Assembly (NCBI GenBank): GCA_937899725.1
Contig: CALCCA010000088.1
Span: 1-64,000, forward strand
Length of the DNA stretch: 64,000 nt
Origin: an uncultured Halomicronema sp.
GTDB lineage: Bacteria > Cyanobacteriota > Cyanobacteriia > Phormidesmidales > Phormidesmidaceae
Direction: 5' to 3'
Position numbers and translations under genes: made by a program. Of the stretch, positions 39,794 through 49,771 are shown in pieces. Numbering within the stretch: position 1 is the stretch's first letter; every line of letters starts with the position of its first letter. The notes beneath the pieces are model-generated. The model was given only the letters and a program-made list of their open reading frames with translations. It was not told the origin of the DNA and did no database searches.

Positions 39794-40285
39794 CTAGGAG
39801 CGTCGCGCGGTCTGAAATCTCAATACCCGCACCTTAGCCGCGACGTAAAACGGGAGTTGATAGTACTCGCCGACGAGCCACAGCACAAAGCCCAAGTGAG
39901 CGAACAGGGTAACCAGTGCCCACAAGGTTGAAAACGTCAGAGACGACGTTTGCTCAAGGGGCGGAAAAATCAGGCCCGATAGCCAAACCAGGCTGGCTGG
40001 AATGATGGTCAACACCACTGCCGTTAGCAGCACTAACAGCGATAATTCGCCCGCATCTTCTCCCCGGACGAGCTGCCACTTTTGCCCCGTCCACTCCCAC
40101 AGCAGCGGCTGACTGCTATCGACAACTTTGACTTGTTGAGCATCAAGATTGGCCGCGAGAATATGACGACAAAAGCTGCAGGAGAACGCTTCTGTCAGGA
40201 CGATCGCCTCGATCTGGCCTTGTCGACAAACCGGACAAGGAAAGGAATCATCCAAATTCAGAGAGCGCTCAGGAAGGGATGCCAT
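39794..40285 (-). CDS. Zinc-ribbon membrane protein of unknown function
   Basis: A 163-residue protein with an N-terminal four-cysteine zinc-ribbon (FPCPVCRQGQIEAIVLTEAFSCSFCRHIL), a short domain with WEWTGQKWQLVRGE, and two membrane helices (LSLLVLLTAVVLTIIPASLVWLSGLIF and LWALVTLFAHLGFVLWLVGEYYQL). I recognise no named family; similar proteins seem restricted to cyanobacteria (inference). The frame extends to GTG 40333, giving 179 residues, but ATG 40285 (MASLPERSLNLDD) reads like the natural start. It is followed by the convergent GNAT gene. Confidence 0.6.
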   Translation of the reverse strand: MASLPERSLNLDDSFPCPVCRQGQIEAIVLTEAFSCSFCRHILAANLDAQQVKVVDSSQPLLWEWTGQKWQLVRGEDAGELSLLVLLTAVVLTIIPASLVWLSGLIFPPLEQTSSLTFSTLWALVTLFAHLGFVLWLVGEYYQLPFYVAAKVRVLRFQTARRS

Positions 40286-40401
40286 AGGCAGATCAGACGC
40301 AAGTTCAATAACCGGTGCAAAGCGCTGCAGCACTTTTTTATGCTGCCACAGTTCTTGGAAATTGACTGCAGAGAACCAGACTTACCCTTGCCAGCAGCCG
40401 G

Positions 40402-41181
40402 TCATCCCACCATCCGGGTATATTCCTGGCCTTGGTATTCCAGAATGATTAGGGGCTCTGGAGAAGACAGATCAATAGCCTTGACGCGAATCTGCCCCCC
40501 CCCTAATAGGTCACCTTCAAAAATGTGACGACTAGACTGACCGTTGCCCTCTCGCACAATGACGCCGATGCGATCGCCCACTTGCACCACACCACTCAGT
40601 TCGACCGCGTCAATCGGGCTTTGCGGCACCGGTGCCGCTTGCGGAAAACTAGGCAACGCCGGAATCGACAGCGGATTAGCAGCGACGGGAATCGCCGGCA
40701 AGGGGAGCTGAGGGGGTGGGGCCGTATTAACAGACGGCAATGGCGGCAAATCTGGGGCAGCAGAAATCGCCGTCGTGGGTAATGACGGGGCCACGGGCGG
40801 CGCTCCACTGACCGCCGGAGCCGCTGCTTCAGTCTTAGGCGAACTGGTTGCTCCAATACTTTGGGTAATCGGCGCAAAGGGGTCGAGGCGCCCTGACGTA
40901 ACGACCGACAACCGATCTTCAGTGGGCGTTGACGGCACTAGCTCACTCGGGGTGGCGGCTTTGCGGAGTTCTGCAGAGAGCGACACCATCGGTGAATTGA
41001 AGAGTTCGGGCGCTTCAGCAGCGGCTGCCGTGTCGACCGTTGTCGCTGGCGCTGATTCGGCGACGGGGGGGGCAGTGTCTAAGGCGGAGATGACTCTGAG
41101 GGTACCTCCGACGACGGCAGCAGCCATCACAGTGCCAATCACGATCCATTGAGGTCGTTGGCGTAGAGCGGTAATGTTCAT
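40402..41181 (-). CDS. Single-pass membrane protein with Pro-rich linker and PilP-like C-terminus
   Basis: A 259-residue protein: a short basic cytoplasmic end, one membrane helix (WIVIGTVMAAAVVGGTLRVISAL), a long Pro/Ala/Ser-rich linker, and a C-terminal domain of about 65 residues. That domain begins ELSGVVQVGDRIGVIVREGN, continues SRHIFEGDLLGGGQIRVKAIDL and ends LIILEYQGQEYTRMVG. It resembles the small beta domain of PilP/GspC-type pilus or secretion proteins (motif: value, then location, then aligned residue), but this is inference by pattern. The start is ATG 41181 (MNITALRQRP); the frame upstream to 41277 has no homologue-like sequence. Other pilus genes are not nearby. Confidence 0.5.
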   Translation of the reverse strand: MNITALRQRPQWIVIGTVMAAAVVGGTLRVISALDTAPPVAESAPATTVDTAAAAEAPELFNSPMVSLSAELRKAATPSELVPSTPTEDRLSVVTSGRLDPFAPITQSIGATSSPKTEAAAPAVSGAPPVAPSLPTTAISAAPDLPPLPSVNTAPPPQLPLPAIPVAANPLSIPALPSFPQAAPVPQSPIDAVELSGVVQVGDRIGVIVREGNGQSSRHIFEGDLLGGGQIRVKAIDLSSPEPLIILEYQGQEYTRMVG

Positions 41182-41319
41182 AGTTATTTCATTGCCCGGC
41201 GGGCAAACTCCCCACTTTACGCGTACCAGGATAGCGACTTTCTTGAAAAGTGGAACGTTTGTCAATGGGGCCGCCATTAACCGTCGCCGCTGTAGAGAGC
41301 GTTATCACTCGGGCCGCCG

Positions 41320-42225
41320 CTAGGGCACCTCAGCACTGGGGCGATCGCGATTGGCGGCAGAGTGCTTGTCGATGTAAGTGATGATTTTGCCGGCGACGTC
41401 AAGTTCGGTATATTTCTCAATGCCTTCAAGGCCGGGAGATGAGTTCACTTCCATAACGACGGGACCATGGTTAGAGCGCAGGAGATCGACCCCGGCCACC
41501 CGCAGGCCCATCGCTTTGGCTGCCCGCACGGCGGTGCTGCGCTCTTCCGGCGTGAGCTTAATTTTGGCAGCCGAGCCCCCGCGATGCAAATTCGAGCGAA
41601 ACTCGCCCGGTGCGCCCTGACGCTTCATCGCCGCAATCACTTTGTCACCCAGGACAAAGCAGCGTAAATCAGCGCCTTGGGCCTCTTTGATATATTCCTG
41701 CACCAAAATGTTGGCGTCTAATCCGCGAAAGGCTTCAATGACTGATTTAGCAGCCTGATAGGTCTCGGCTAAAACAACACCAATGCCCTGAGTGCCTTCT
41801 AACAGCTTGATTACCAGCGGCGCGCCGCCCACCAACTCGATCAGACCATCAATATCTTGCGTGGAGTGGGCAAATCCCGTCACGGGTAAGCCAATGCCAC
41901 GCCGCGCCAGCAGCTGCAGACTGTTCAATTTATCGCGCGATCGCGAAATCGCCTGGGAAGGATTCGGCGTGAACACCCCCATGATTTCAAACTGCCGCAC
42001 CACTGCGGTGCCATAAAAAGTATGAGCAGCGCCAATACGCGGAATAATCGCGTCGGCAGTGATCGGGGTGCCCTGATACAACACCTTCGGATTGTGGGAG
42101 GTGATATCCATATAGCACCGCATATGGTCAATGACGTGCATCTCGTGGCCCTGTGCTTCACCGGCTTCCTTCAAGCGGCGAGTGGAATACAGTGTGCTAT
42201 CACGCGACAGAATCATGATTTTCAT
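41320..42225 (-). CDS. rimK: RimK-type ATP-grasp ligase (ribosomal protein S6 glutamate ligase)
   Basis: RimK adds glutamate residues to the C-terminus of ribosomal protein S6 and can make short poly-glutamate. The 301-residue protein shows the ATP-grasp fold: [88 protein letters not shown] and [14 protein letters not shown]. Its ATG overlaps the stop of the upstream retropepsin-like gene by four bases (ATGA), showing translational coupling. Whether the cyanobacterial enzyme acts on S6 or another acceptor cannot be told from sequence. Confidence 0.92.
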   Translation of the reverse strand: MKIMILSRDSTLYSTRRLKEAGEAQGHEMHVIDHMRCYMDITSHNPKVLYQGTPITADAIIPRIGAAHTFYGTAVVRQFEIMGVFTPNPSQAISRSRDKLNSLQLLARRGIGLPVTGFAHSTQDIDGLIELVGGAPLVIKLLEGTQGIGVVLAETYQAAKSVIEAFRGLDANILVQEYIKEAQGADLRCFVLGDKVIAAMKRQGAPGEFRSNLHRGGSAAKIKLTPEERSTAVRAAKAMGLRVAGVDLLRSNHGPVVMEVNSSPGLEGIEKYTELDVAGKIITYIDKHSAANRDRPSAEVP

Positions 42226-42746
42226 CGGGCGTTAGGCTCATCCAGTTCATCGAGAGGTGGCTCATCAAGATCTGGGGCTGAGCGGCTCAGCGGACCCATC
42301 AAATAGGAACCGGCGGGATCCACCAGAAACCGATGCCGGATCGCTGCGCGGCCCAACAACATGCGAAAGCCCATAAGATCGCGATTCGTCAGAGTGAGTT
42401 CAATCTCCCACTGTTGCTGACCGCAGAAAATAGGGGTGCGAATCACCGGACGCTCTTGCGCTTGGCCGCCAGAGTTGCGCACGGAGCGCTTTTCTAAGAC
42501 TGGAGCGGTGGCCTCGACAATCAGACTGTCATCCCGCTGGAGGGGGTGAAGCTTAAACGTCACCATCAGCTGCTCACGGTCATTGAAATACTCAATATCA
42601 GAGGCGTGGAGAGCAGAGGTCGTCGCGCCCGTATCAACCTTGGCCTTGACTCGATCAACCTGCAGTTGCGGTAAGCGCACCCACTCGCGCCAGCCTATAG
42701 TGCCGAGCCCGGCAGCAGATTTTGCAGAAAGGGGCATTGCGGTCAT
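42222..42746 (-). CDS. RimB-like retropepsin-type aspartic peptidase (PF05618 family)
   Basis: A 174-residue protein of the family often labelled ATP-dependent zinc protease but structurally retropepsin-like. The catalytic motif is [12 protein letters not shown] in [23 protein letters not shown], preceded by [14 protein letters not shown]. The later part [41 protein letters not shown] and [10 protein letters not shown] completes it. In Pseudomonas the homologue RimB trims glutamate tails added by RimK, and coupling to rimK here fits that role. TTG 42758 also opens the frame, but ATG 42746 is preferred. The C-terminal Glu/Asp/Leu-rich end overlaps the rimK start. Confidence 0.88.
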   Translation of the reverse strand: MTAMPLSAKSAAGLGTIGWREWVRLPQLQVDRVKAKVDTGATTSALHASDIEYFNDREQLMVTFKLHPLQRDDSLIVEATAPVLEKRSVRNSGGQAQERPVIRTPIFCGQQQWEIELTLTNRDLMGFRMLLGRAAIRHRFLVDPAGSYLMGPLSRSAPDLDEPPLDELDEPNAR

Positions 42747-43010
42747 CCCAGCGGCCAATCGGCCTTTTTATCTTACGCGTCATCGGTCTTTGCCCTGGCG
42801 GGGCCGGAGAGGGCGATCACGACAACTCCGACCCTTGCCAGGCCCCTTTCACCGTTACCATCACACCTGGCATTTTTCTTCCAACGCTGTAAAACACCAA
42901 CCCTCACAGGGATGGATGCATACGTTACAATTGTTAAGATTGGCGATTATCGGGGCATATCCCTATTTAGCGATCGCACCTTCCCAACACCACAGGATTT
43001 CTAAGAAATC

Positions 43011-44801
43011 ATGACTCTTCCCATTCGCAACGTTGCTATCATTGCCCACGTTGACCACGGTAAAACCACACTGGTAGACGCTCTACTCAAACAGTCCGGC
43101 ATTTTCCGTGAAGGGGAAGACGTACCCGACTGTGTGCTGGATTCCAACGACATTGAGCGCGAGCGGGGAATTACAATCCTCTCCAAAAACACGGCTGTTC
43201 GCTACAAAGAGACGCTGATTAATATTGTTGACACGCCTGGCCACGCCGACTTTGGCGGCGAAGTTGAGCGCGTCTTGGGGATGGTCGACGGCTGCATTCT
43301 GATTGTGGATGCCAACGAAGGCCCCATGCCACAAACCCGCTTTGTGCTGAAAAAAGCCCTCGAAAAGGGCCTGCGCCCCATCGTCGTGCTGAACAAAATC
43401 GATCGCCCACAGGCCGATCCCCACAATGCCACCAATAAAGTGCTGGATCTGTTTATTGAGCTCGGCGCCGATGACGATCAGTGCGAGTTTCCTTACCTCT
43501 ATGCGTCTGGCTTGAGCGAGTTTGCTAAGAAAGAGCTGGAGGACGAAGACAAGGACATGCAGCCGCTGTTTGAGGCGATTCTCGACCATGTGCCGCCGCC
43601 CATTGGTGATCCCGCTAAGCCTTTCCAGATGCAGGTGACGACCTTAGACTACTCAGAATATCTGGGCCGGATTGTGATCGGCAAGATTCACAACGGCACG
43701 GTGGCGATGGGTCAGCAAGCGATTTTAATTGATCGCGAAGGCAAGCATACCAAGGCTAAAATCAGCAAGCTGCTGGGCTTTGAGGGTCTGCAGCGGATTG
43801 AGATCGAGCAGGCCAGCGCCGGACAAATTGTGGCGATCGCCGGTTTCTCGGATGCCAACATTGGCGAAACGATTGCCTGCGCCAACGAACCGGAAGCCCT
43901 GCCGCTGATCAGCGTGGATGAGCCGACCTTGGGGATGACCTTTGCGGTCAACGACTCACCCTTTGCCGGTAAAGAAGGCAAGTTTGTCACCTCGCGTCAA
44001 CTGCGCGATCGCCTGATGCGCGAGCTCGAGACCAATGTCGCCCTGCGAGTTGAAGAAACCGACTCGCCCGATCGCTTCTCAGTCTCTGGTCGGGGAGAAC
44101 TGCACCTCGGCATTTTGATTGAAAACATGCGCCGTGAAGGCTACGAGTTTCAGGTCTCGCAGCCACAGGTGATTTTCCGCGAAATCAGCGGTCGTCCCTG
44201 TGAGCCCTATGAGCTGCTAGTGCTCGATGTACCGGAAGACGCTGTCGGTGGCTGTATGGAACGGCTCGGCCAGCGGCGCGGCGAAATGCAGGACATGCGC
44301 GTCACCGGCAATGGTCGCTCAACGTTGGAGTTTGTCGTACCGGCTCGGGGGCTGATTGGTTTCCGGGGTGAATTCATGCGCCTCTCACGGGGTGAAGGCT
44401 TGATGAACCACAGCTTCTTAGAATATCGACCTATGAGTGGCGATGTTGACACCCGCCGCAACGGCGTCTTGATTGCCTTTGAAGAAGGCACAGCCACCTT
44501 CTACGCCCTCAAAAACGCCGAAGATCGCGGCATGTTCTTCATCACGCCGGGCACCAAGGTCTACAAAGGCATGGTCATTGGCGAAAACAACCGTCCTCAA
44601 GATCTGGAGCTGAATGTCTGTAAGGCCAAACAGCTAACCAACCACCGCGCCGCCTCTGGCGATGAATTAGTGCAGCTGCAGACGCCGATGGACATGAGTC
44701 TAGAGCGCGCGCTGGAATACATCAGCTCAGACGAGATGGTGGAAGTGACGCCAGAATCCATCCGCCTGCGGAAAGTTTCCAAGAAACTCGCGCGCCGTTA
44801 A
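43011..44801 (+). CDS. typA: Translational GTPase TypA/BipA
   Basis: Ribosome-binding GTPase that helps large-subunit assembly and stress adaptation. The 596-residue protein has G1 AHVDHGKTT, switch [10 protein letters not shown]3 [16 protein letters not shown] and G4 NKIDRP. Domain II, III and V-like parts follow, then the BipA-specific C-terminal domain ([46 protein letters not shown]). Length is standard. It starts at ATG 43011 and ends before a good terminator. It is monocistronic by appearance. Confidence 0.96.
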   Translation: MTLPIRNVAIIAHVDHGKTTLVDALLKQSGIFREGEDVPDCVLDSNDIERERGITILSKNTAVRYKETLINIVDTPGHADFGGEVERVLGMVDGCILIVDANEGPMPQTRFVLKKALEKGLRPIVVLNKIDRPQADPHNATNKVLDLFIELGADDDQCEFPYLYASGLSEFAKKELEDEDKDMQPLFEAILDHVPPPIGDPAKPFQMQVTTLDYSEYLGRIVIGKIHNGTVAMGQQAILIDREGKHTKAKISKLLGFEGLQRIEIEQASAGQIVAIAGFSDANIGETIACANEPEALPLISVDEPTLGMTFAVNDSPFAGKEGKFVTSRQLRDRLMRELETNVALRVEETDSPDRFSVSGRGELHLGILIENMRREGYEFQVSQPQVIFREISGRPCEPYELLVLDVPEDAVGGCMERLGQRRGEMQDMRVTGNGRSTLEFVVPARGLIGFRGEFMRLSRGEGLMNHSFLEYRPMSGDVDTRRNGVLIAFEEGTATFYALKNAEDRGMFFITPGTKVYKGMVIGENNRPQDLELNVCKAKQLTNHRAASGDELVQLQTPMDMSLERALEYISSDEMVEVTPESIRLRKVSKKLARR

Positions 44802-44832
44802 GGCTTGGATCGTCAGCAACTCTTTAGACAAG

Positions 44833-44871
44833 GTCCCTTCTCTAAAATATGTTTGGAGAGGGGACTTTTTT
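44833..44871 (+). terminator. Terminator of typA
   Basis: GTCCCTTCTC pairs with GAGAGGGGAC (one G-U), loop of about 13 bases, followed by TTTTTT at 44866-44871. It lies 30 bases after the typA stop and also faces the convergent DUF4241 gene. Confidence 0.85.
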
Positions 44872-44921
44872 GTGGAGAAGACCGCTAAACATCCTCATTG
44901 AGTCAGGCGTGGTCTCTACGA

Positions 44922-45764
44922 TTAGTCGTCCTCATCTGCGCCAAACAGGGCAAAATCAGTGACGATGCAGGCAATACTATCCTCAGCGTCATAGCCCCAA
45001 TAAGATGCATAACCGCCGTCACCCCAACCGGAGCAAAAAGCAATCACGTTAGCTCCGGTGTTTTCATTCACGCAAAAGTGTGCCCAACAACCCTTGTAAT
45101 CGTAGGGATATTCATCGCTGATAGCGGCGGCTCGATTCTTCCACATCGTGCCCATGAATGGCTGCCAGTATTCGTTCTCAAATCTGTCAAGGGCGTCGTC
45201 GATTGACTCTCCAGCCTCAGTTTCTCCCAGTCGCTTAAGAACACGAGCGACCTCTACGTCCATAAAGCAGCCCGTACCAGAATCTACACCGTAGTTTTGA
45301 TACTCAGCAGACCATGCTGGATTCAGAATCGCGACCTCCCATCGAATCGGTGTTTGCTGACTCACTTGCAGCATGGCACAGGCGATTCTTCTGTAAGCAG
45401 GTTTGCTTTCTTGTCTTGACTTGATGCCCCACAAACTTCTCAACCAACTTATTGTTGTAGGAAGGTTTTCGGGCTGCGCGCTGTCTGTTCTAGGCTTGAA
45501 GCCTGCCAGGCTGAGGAATACAGGATAGCGTCCTGGTTTCAAACTTTGCGCGAAAGCAAACTCAAAATCCTCATCTATACCCGGATCGCAGGCCACAAGT
45601 TGGCCTGACGGCACGACCAACTCGCCGATGAAGTGGGTGACGAATTCGACCGTTTGCCGCTCGTTGTTTGTCAAGGCATACTCGAACTGATAGCCGTCTC
45701 GAAATGCTTTCTCAAAGTCAGTGCGGAGGCTGCTATCAGCATCCTGGACAAGTATCTTGGACAT
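44922..45764 (-). CDS. DUF4241-family protein
   Basis: A 280-residue soluble protein. The C-terminal half shows the pattern I associate with DUF4241: QNYGVDSGTGCFMDVEVA, later NVIAFCSGWGDGGYASYWGYDAEDSIACIVTDFALFG. The N-terminal half (ELVVPSGQLVACDPGI, LSLAGFKPRTDSAQPENL) fits the family's first beta domain. Some relatives occur next to polymorphic-toxin or immunity genes, but none is recognisable here. Function unknown. ATG 45764; no signal peptide. Confidence 0.7.
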   Translation of the reverse strand: MSKILVQDADSSLRTDFEKAFRDGYQFEYALTNNERQTVEFVTHFIGELVVPSGQLVACDPGIDEDFEFAFAQSLKPGRYPVFLSLAGFKPRTDSAQPENLPTTISWLRSLWGIKSRQESKPAYRRIACAMLQVSQQTPIRWEVAILNPAWSAEYQNYGVDSGTGCFMDVEVARVLKRLGETEAGESIDDALDRFENEYWQPFMGTMWKNRAAAISDEYPYDYKGCWAHFCVNENTGANVIAFCSGWGDGGYASYWGYDAEDSIACIVTDFALFGADEDD

Positions 45765-45882
45765 ATTTGGGGCTGCTCAATTAGCCTGTACGCGTGGTAC
45801 AGCTTTCTACTTGCAGGTTAGAACTTGCACCCAGATTTTGAAACAGACCCGAATTTTGACTTATTCAGATATCAGATAGTAG

Positions 45883-46572
45883 TTAAGTGCGGACCGCTTC
45901 AATCAGACGCGAGAAGTAAAACTGAGTTTTGTTCATCGCTTTACGCTCAATCTTCCAGCCCAGCGACTCTAGAATTCTCACCACATCTTTTTCCGCATGG
46001 AGATAAGCGCGGGTGGCTTTGCTTGGCCCAGGGAAAAAGCTGCCAATCTTTTTCAGAACGGTGTAGACAGGCGTTTTGGGAGCAAAGCTCAGGATCACCC
46101 GAGATTCCGCCAGAGAACTCAAATGCGTGATCATCTCCTTCGCCTTGCTCTGAGGATAGTGAATTAACACATCCAAACAAATCACAGTGTGATACTTGCC
46201 AGAGAGTGACTCTAGATCCGCTGCCTGAAAGTTAGGAATTTGGAGCGGCTGCAGCAGGGCTCCAGCGCGTTGACGAGCCTCGCCCACCATCTTCTGGGAG
46301 ATATCGCTGGCGTTAACGATCGCCCCGTTTTGCGCCAGAGGAATGCTCAGGCTACCGACGCCACAACCCGCATCACAGATCGACAAGCCAGGCAAATCAC
46401 CATCCGCTTCTAGCCAACTCATCACGGTATTGATCGTCTGCTGATGACCTTTACGGATATCGAGCTGCACCTTATTGACGTCACCATCGCCATAGATGCG
46501 CCGCCACCGGTCAAACCCCGTAGCGTTGAAATATTCTTGAACGACGGACTTATCGTCAACGGCATTAGGCAT
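45883..46572 (-). CDS. chlM: Magnesium protoporphyrin IX methyltransferase
   Basis: ChlM/BchM transfers a methyl group from S-adenosylmethionine to the ring C propionate of Mg-protoporphyrin IX, an early committed step of chlorophyll synthesis at the thylakoid. The 229-residue protein shows NATGFDRWRRIYGDGDVNKVQLDIR, the SAM motif LSICDAGCGVGSLSIPLA, NASDISQKMVGEAR and VICLDVLIHYPQSKA, then SFAPKTPVYTVLKKIGSFFPGPSKATRAY. All are characteristic. ATG 46572. It sits alone between the DUF4241 and purE genes; hemJ, earlier in the same pathway, is 30 kb away. Confidence 0.93.
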   Translation of the reverse strand: MPNAVDDKSVVQEYFNATGFDRWRRIYGDGDVNKVQLDIRKGHQQTINTVMSWLEADGDLPGLSICDAGCGVGSLSIPLAQNGAIVNASDISQKMVGEARQRAGALLQPLQIPNFQAADLESLSGKYHTVICLDVLIHYPQSKAKEMITHLSSLAESRVILSFAPKTPVYTVLKKIGSFFPGPSKATRAYLHAEKDVVRILESLGWKIERKAMNKTQFYFSRLIEAVRT

Positions 46573-46786
46573 AGCAGTTCAGAGATGGTTTTCCTGTCTC
46601 AAGCGAATATTACTTACGGCTTCATATTCTATTACGTTCTGTAATCTCTCTAAAGGATTACAACGTTTTGCAAAGGCATTCACAGCATCCCGACAGCGCT
46701 AGTATTTTTGAGCCGATGACTCCGGGTGGGCAAAACCAGGCGATTTGCCAGTTTGGCCATCGGCACTGCAGTTTCAGAGCTTGAAC

Positions 46787-47320
46787 ATGAGTACATCTCT
46801 CGTCGGCATCATCATGGGCAGCGATTCTGATTTGCCGACGATGCAAGCCGCGATCGCGGTGTGTGAAGACTTTGACGTGCCCCATGAGGTCGCGATTGTC
46901 TCCGCCCATCGCACCCCTGATCGCATGGTGGAGTATGCCAAAACTGCCTACGAACGAGGGCTGCGAGTCATCATTGCCGGGGCTGGAGGTGCGGCTCATC
47001 TGCCCGGCATGGTGGCGGCGCTGACGCCGCTACCCGTCATTGGCGTGCCCGTCAAAAGCCGTAACCTCAGCGGCCTAGATTCGCTGTATTCGATTGTGCA
47101 AATGCCCGGTGGCATTCCCGTCGCGACGGTCGCGATCGGCAACGCGAAAAATGCCGGATTGCTCGCGATCCAGATGTTGGCGATCGCCGACCCCCAACTC
47201 ATCGAGCGCCTACAAGCGTATCGTCACGCTCTGCAGCAACAAGTGCTGGCCAAACAAACGCAGCTAGAGACTGTCGGCTACCGCCAATATCTCGCGGCGC
47301 CCTACAGGAGTGGGGTCTAA
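46787..47320 (+). CDS. purE: 5-(carboxyamino)imidazole ribonucleotide mutase PurE
   Basis: PurE moves the carboxyl group of N5-CAIR to carbon, making CAIR in purine synthesis. The 177-residue protein has [60 protein letters not shown] and [26 protein letters not shown], all canonical for class I PurE. ATG 46787 gives the natural N-terminus; upstream extension from 46745 is not conserved-looking. The gene is divergent from chlM and appears monocistronic. Confidence 0.96.
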   Translation: MSTSLVGIIMGSDSDLPTMQAAIAVCEDFDVPHEVAIVSAHRTPDRMVEYAKTAYERGLRVIIAGAGGAAHLPGMVAALTPLPVIGVPVKSRNLSGLDSLYSIVQMPGGIPVATVAIGNAKNAGLLAIQMLAIADPQLIERLQAYRHALQQQVLAKQTQLETVGYRQYLAAPYRSGV

Positions 47321-47344
47321 CAGGGCGATCGACGCGTTGGCCAG

Positions 47345-47623
47345 CCACTGAATAGAAATGGCCAGGGCAACCGCTCCCGACTAACTTTGTAGAGCTGCTC
47401 AACTTTTTGGAGAACTGGTATAACGCGGTGAGTGAGTACCATGCCATTGATCACCAGGCCGGCCTTCTAGACGGGGTTCCGTATCTACCGTCGTGATCGT
47501 GACATTGACATTGCGGTCTACTGGTTCCACAACCAGCGCCAACAAGGGGCCGAATCCCAAGTTTGGACTGCGAATGCTAAGTTACCCGACACTTATTTGA
47601 TTGAGAATGCAAAACCGGTGTAA
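47345..47623 (+). pseudogene. Possible decayed gene fragment of unknown identity
   Basis: Downstream of a TAG, a frame reads about 44 codons including TNFVELLNFLENWYNAVSEY and HAIDHQAGLLDGVPYLPS before a stop near 47495. An overlapping frame that opens after a TAG at 47478 reads about 48 codons (FRIYRRDRDIDIAVYWFHNQ, ending KLPDTYLIENAKPV) to TAA. Both have natural protein composition, so a frameshifted remnant is plausible. I recognise no family. Confidence 0.3.
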
Positions 47624-47702
47624 GGTTATAGACTTTTGACATATCCGGAAACATAAATAACGATGAATTGCTTCGTGCACGAACCCTTTATGCAGTAGAA
47701 AT

Positions 47703-47716
47703 GTATTTACTGATAC
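47703..47716 (+). promoter_or_regulatory. NtcA-binding site upstream of amt
   Basis: GTA-TTTACTGA-TAC matches the NtcA consensus GTA-N8-TAC exactly. It lies 260 bases before the amt start. NtcA, with 2-oxoglutarate, activates ammonium transporter genes under nitrogen limitation. The -10 expected about 22 bases downstream is weak (CAATCT at 47741-47746). Confidence 0.7.
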
Positions 47717-47975
47717 AACTGATTGTTGCCAGAATTGGTGCAATCTTCTTACTCGAAGAGTTTGGTCAGCAATGCATGCGCGGCGAGCTATCTACAGTGC
47801 AAGCGTGCTTTTAAGCACCCAGGTGTTTGGGATGGTTTTTACCTCTATTGCATCAAGCCATTCTGAGAGAATTGTTCAGGGCTTCCTCAAGCCGATCTAA
47901 CTGGCGACAATTGTCCCAGCGGGTCTATGAGGATGTGTTTGCTGTCTGATTTGTGTTGAAGGGACGTTTGTCGAA

Positions 47976-49439
47976 ATGTCTAGATTAGTTCTTCGAAAAG
48001 GTAATCGTTCTCGAAAGCGGCGATCGTCGTCTTTCTGGAATTCCAATGTGCCGCCGATTTCTGAAGCCGTTCAGTCTTATTTTGGTAAGCGGAATGGCTG
48101 GCAATGGGTCGCTTGTATTCCTCTAGCCCTTGGCATCTTAGCCATTTGGGGAGTATCTGCTTACGCTCAAGATGAGATTGCTGCCGCCGACGTGCAGGCA
48201 GTGCTCGACAATATTTTCGTTTTCATTGCTGCCGTGCTCGTGATTTTCATGAACGCGGGTTTTGGCATGTTAGAAACTGGCTTCTGCCGTCAGAAAAACG
48301 CTGTCAATATTCTCTCTAAAAACCTGATTGTTTTTGGGCTCGCTGTTTTGGCATTCTGGGCCATCGGGTTTTCGTTGATGTTTGGCGCTACGGGCAATGG
48401 CTTCATTGGGGGCGGCGGTTGGTTTTTGACCGGCGGGCCTGAGGCCTATGGCTTAGACGGCGGTACGTTGACGATTGATACGTTCTTCTTGTTCCAGTCC
48501 GCGTTTGCGGCCACCGCCGCCACGATCGTCTCTGGTGCGGTAGCTGAACGGATTAAGTTCAACGACTTCTTGATTTTCAGCATCCTACTGGTGGGTATCT
48601 CTTACCCCATCACCGGTCACTGGGTGTGGACGGGTGACGGCTGGTTAGGCGCTGCTGGGTTCTCTGACTTTGCCGGTTCTACCGTGGTGCACTCCGTCGG
48701 TGGCTGGGCAGCTCTGATGGGCGCCGCTTTCCTCGGGCCTCGGGTTGGCAAGTATCAAGACGGTCGCGTCAATGCTATCCCTGGCCACAACATGGGCATT
48801 GCCATGTTGGGCTGTCTGATTCTGTGGATTGGCTGGTATGGCTTTAACCCTGGTTCTCAGCTGGCTGCCGATGCGGCGGTGCCGTTCATTGCGGTGACGA
48901 CAACGCTGGCTGCCGCTGCTGGCGGGGTCGCTGCTACCTTTACCGCTTGGGTGTTAAGCGGCAAGCCCGACTTGTCGATGATTATCAACGGCATCTTGGC
49001 TGGTCTCGTGGGGATCACCGCTGGCTGTGCGGGAGTCAACTACCTGGGTGCTGTCATCATTGGTTTGATTGCCGGTGTCATCGTAGTCTTCTCTGTCGGC
49101 TTCTTCGACAGCATCAAGATCGATGACCCGGTCGGAGCCATTTCGGTGCACCTGGTGAATGGTATCTGGGGCACCTTGGCCGTAGGTCTGTTTGCGACTG
49201 AGGGCGGCTTGTTCTTCGGTGGCGGCTTTGCTCAGCTCGGAGCTCAAATTCTGGGGATTCTGAGCATTGGTCTCTTTACGGTCATTACCTCCACTATCTT
49301 CTGGCTGGTACTGAAGGCGACTCTCGGTATCCGAGTTTCACCAGAAGAAGAGATGAAGGGGCTCGATATCAGCGAGCACGGCATGGAAGCTTACAGTGGC
49401 TTCTTGAAAGACACGAGCGATATGGGTGGGGTTTCCTAA
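47976..49439 (+). CDS. amt: Ammonium transporter Amt
   Basis: Inner-membrane ammonium/ammonia channel of the Amt/MEP/Rh family. The 487-residue protein has a basic, hydrophobic N-terminal leader ([25 protein letters not shown]) ending in a plausible signal cleavage site. Eleven membrane segments follow, including [43 protein letters not shown]-like segments, [56 protein letters not shown] and [28 protein letters not shown]. The paired pore histidines are in these motifs. The mature length is normal. The C-terminus matches the GlnK-regulated type. A glnB/glnK gene is not adjacent. NtcA control is indicated upstream. Confidence 0.97.
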   Translation: MSRLVLRKGNRSRKRRSSSFWNSNVPPISEAVQSYFGKRNGWQWVACIPLALGILAIWGVSAYAQDEIAAADVQAVLDNIFVFIAAVLVIFMNAGFGMLETGFCRQKNAVNILSKNLIVFGLAVLAFWAIGFSLMFGATGNGFIGGGGWFLTGGPEAYGLDGGTLTIDTFFLFQSAFAATAATIVSGAVAERIKFNDFLIFSILLVGISYPITGHWVWTGDGWLGAAGFSDFAGSTVVHSVGGWAALMGAAFLGPRVGKYQDGRVNAIPGHNMGIAMLGCLILWIGWYGFNPGSQLAADAAVPFIAVTTTLAAAAGGVAATFTAWVLSGKPDLSMIINGILAGLVGITAGCAGVNYLGAVIIGLIAGVIVVFSVGFFDSIKIDDPVGAISVHLVNGIWGTLAVGLFATEGGLFFGGGFAQLGAQILGILSIGLFTVITSTIFWLVLKATLGIRVSPEEEMKGLDISEHGMEAYSGFLKDTSDMGGVS

Positions 49440-49771
49440 CTCTGCTTTGCACTGGTTTGCTTGAATCGAGCCAAACCGGTGCTTAAAGCTCAAGAAAAGT
49501 GGCGCTGGAAAATATTTTCCAGCGCCACTTTTTTTATTGACTGCTCACTAATTCAGAGATTAGTAACAAATCCTTAACCCTGAAGAGATCTGCCTGCCAG
49601 GGTGATTTCTAGAAGCGTATGATTGGCCTAACTGCTTGTACTTTAAAGCCTCGCGTTTATAGATGCCATTTGCTAACGGCAAGGCAATCTTGAGTCATCT
49701 CACAACTTATCAACAGTTGCCCCACAACTTAACCAGCTTGCCTTTGGCCCCCCATTAGCACACTGCAATCC
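49440..49771. other. Gap between amt and the DICT histidine kinase gene
   Basis: Holds the amt terminator (49495-49535), then about 235 bases with no gene that must contain the kinase promoter; none can be named with confidence. Confidence 0.45.
49495..49535. terminator. Terminator of amt, a perfect 38-base palindrome
   Basis: The arms 49495-49513 and 49514-49532 are perfectly complementary (core GTGGCGCTGGAAAAT with ATTTTCCAGCGCCAC), ending in a run of seven T. The symmetric A and T runs mean it could terminate transcription from either side. Confidence 0.92.

Larger units (their letters stand above)
47321..47975. other. Gap between purE and amt: gene remnants and regulated promoter
   Basis: 655 bases without an intact gene. 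Two protein-like open stretches in different frames (see 47345-47623) look like a decayed gene. The NtcA box at 47703-47716 and the amt leader occupy the second half. Confidence 0.5.
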
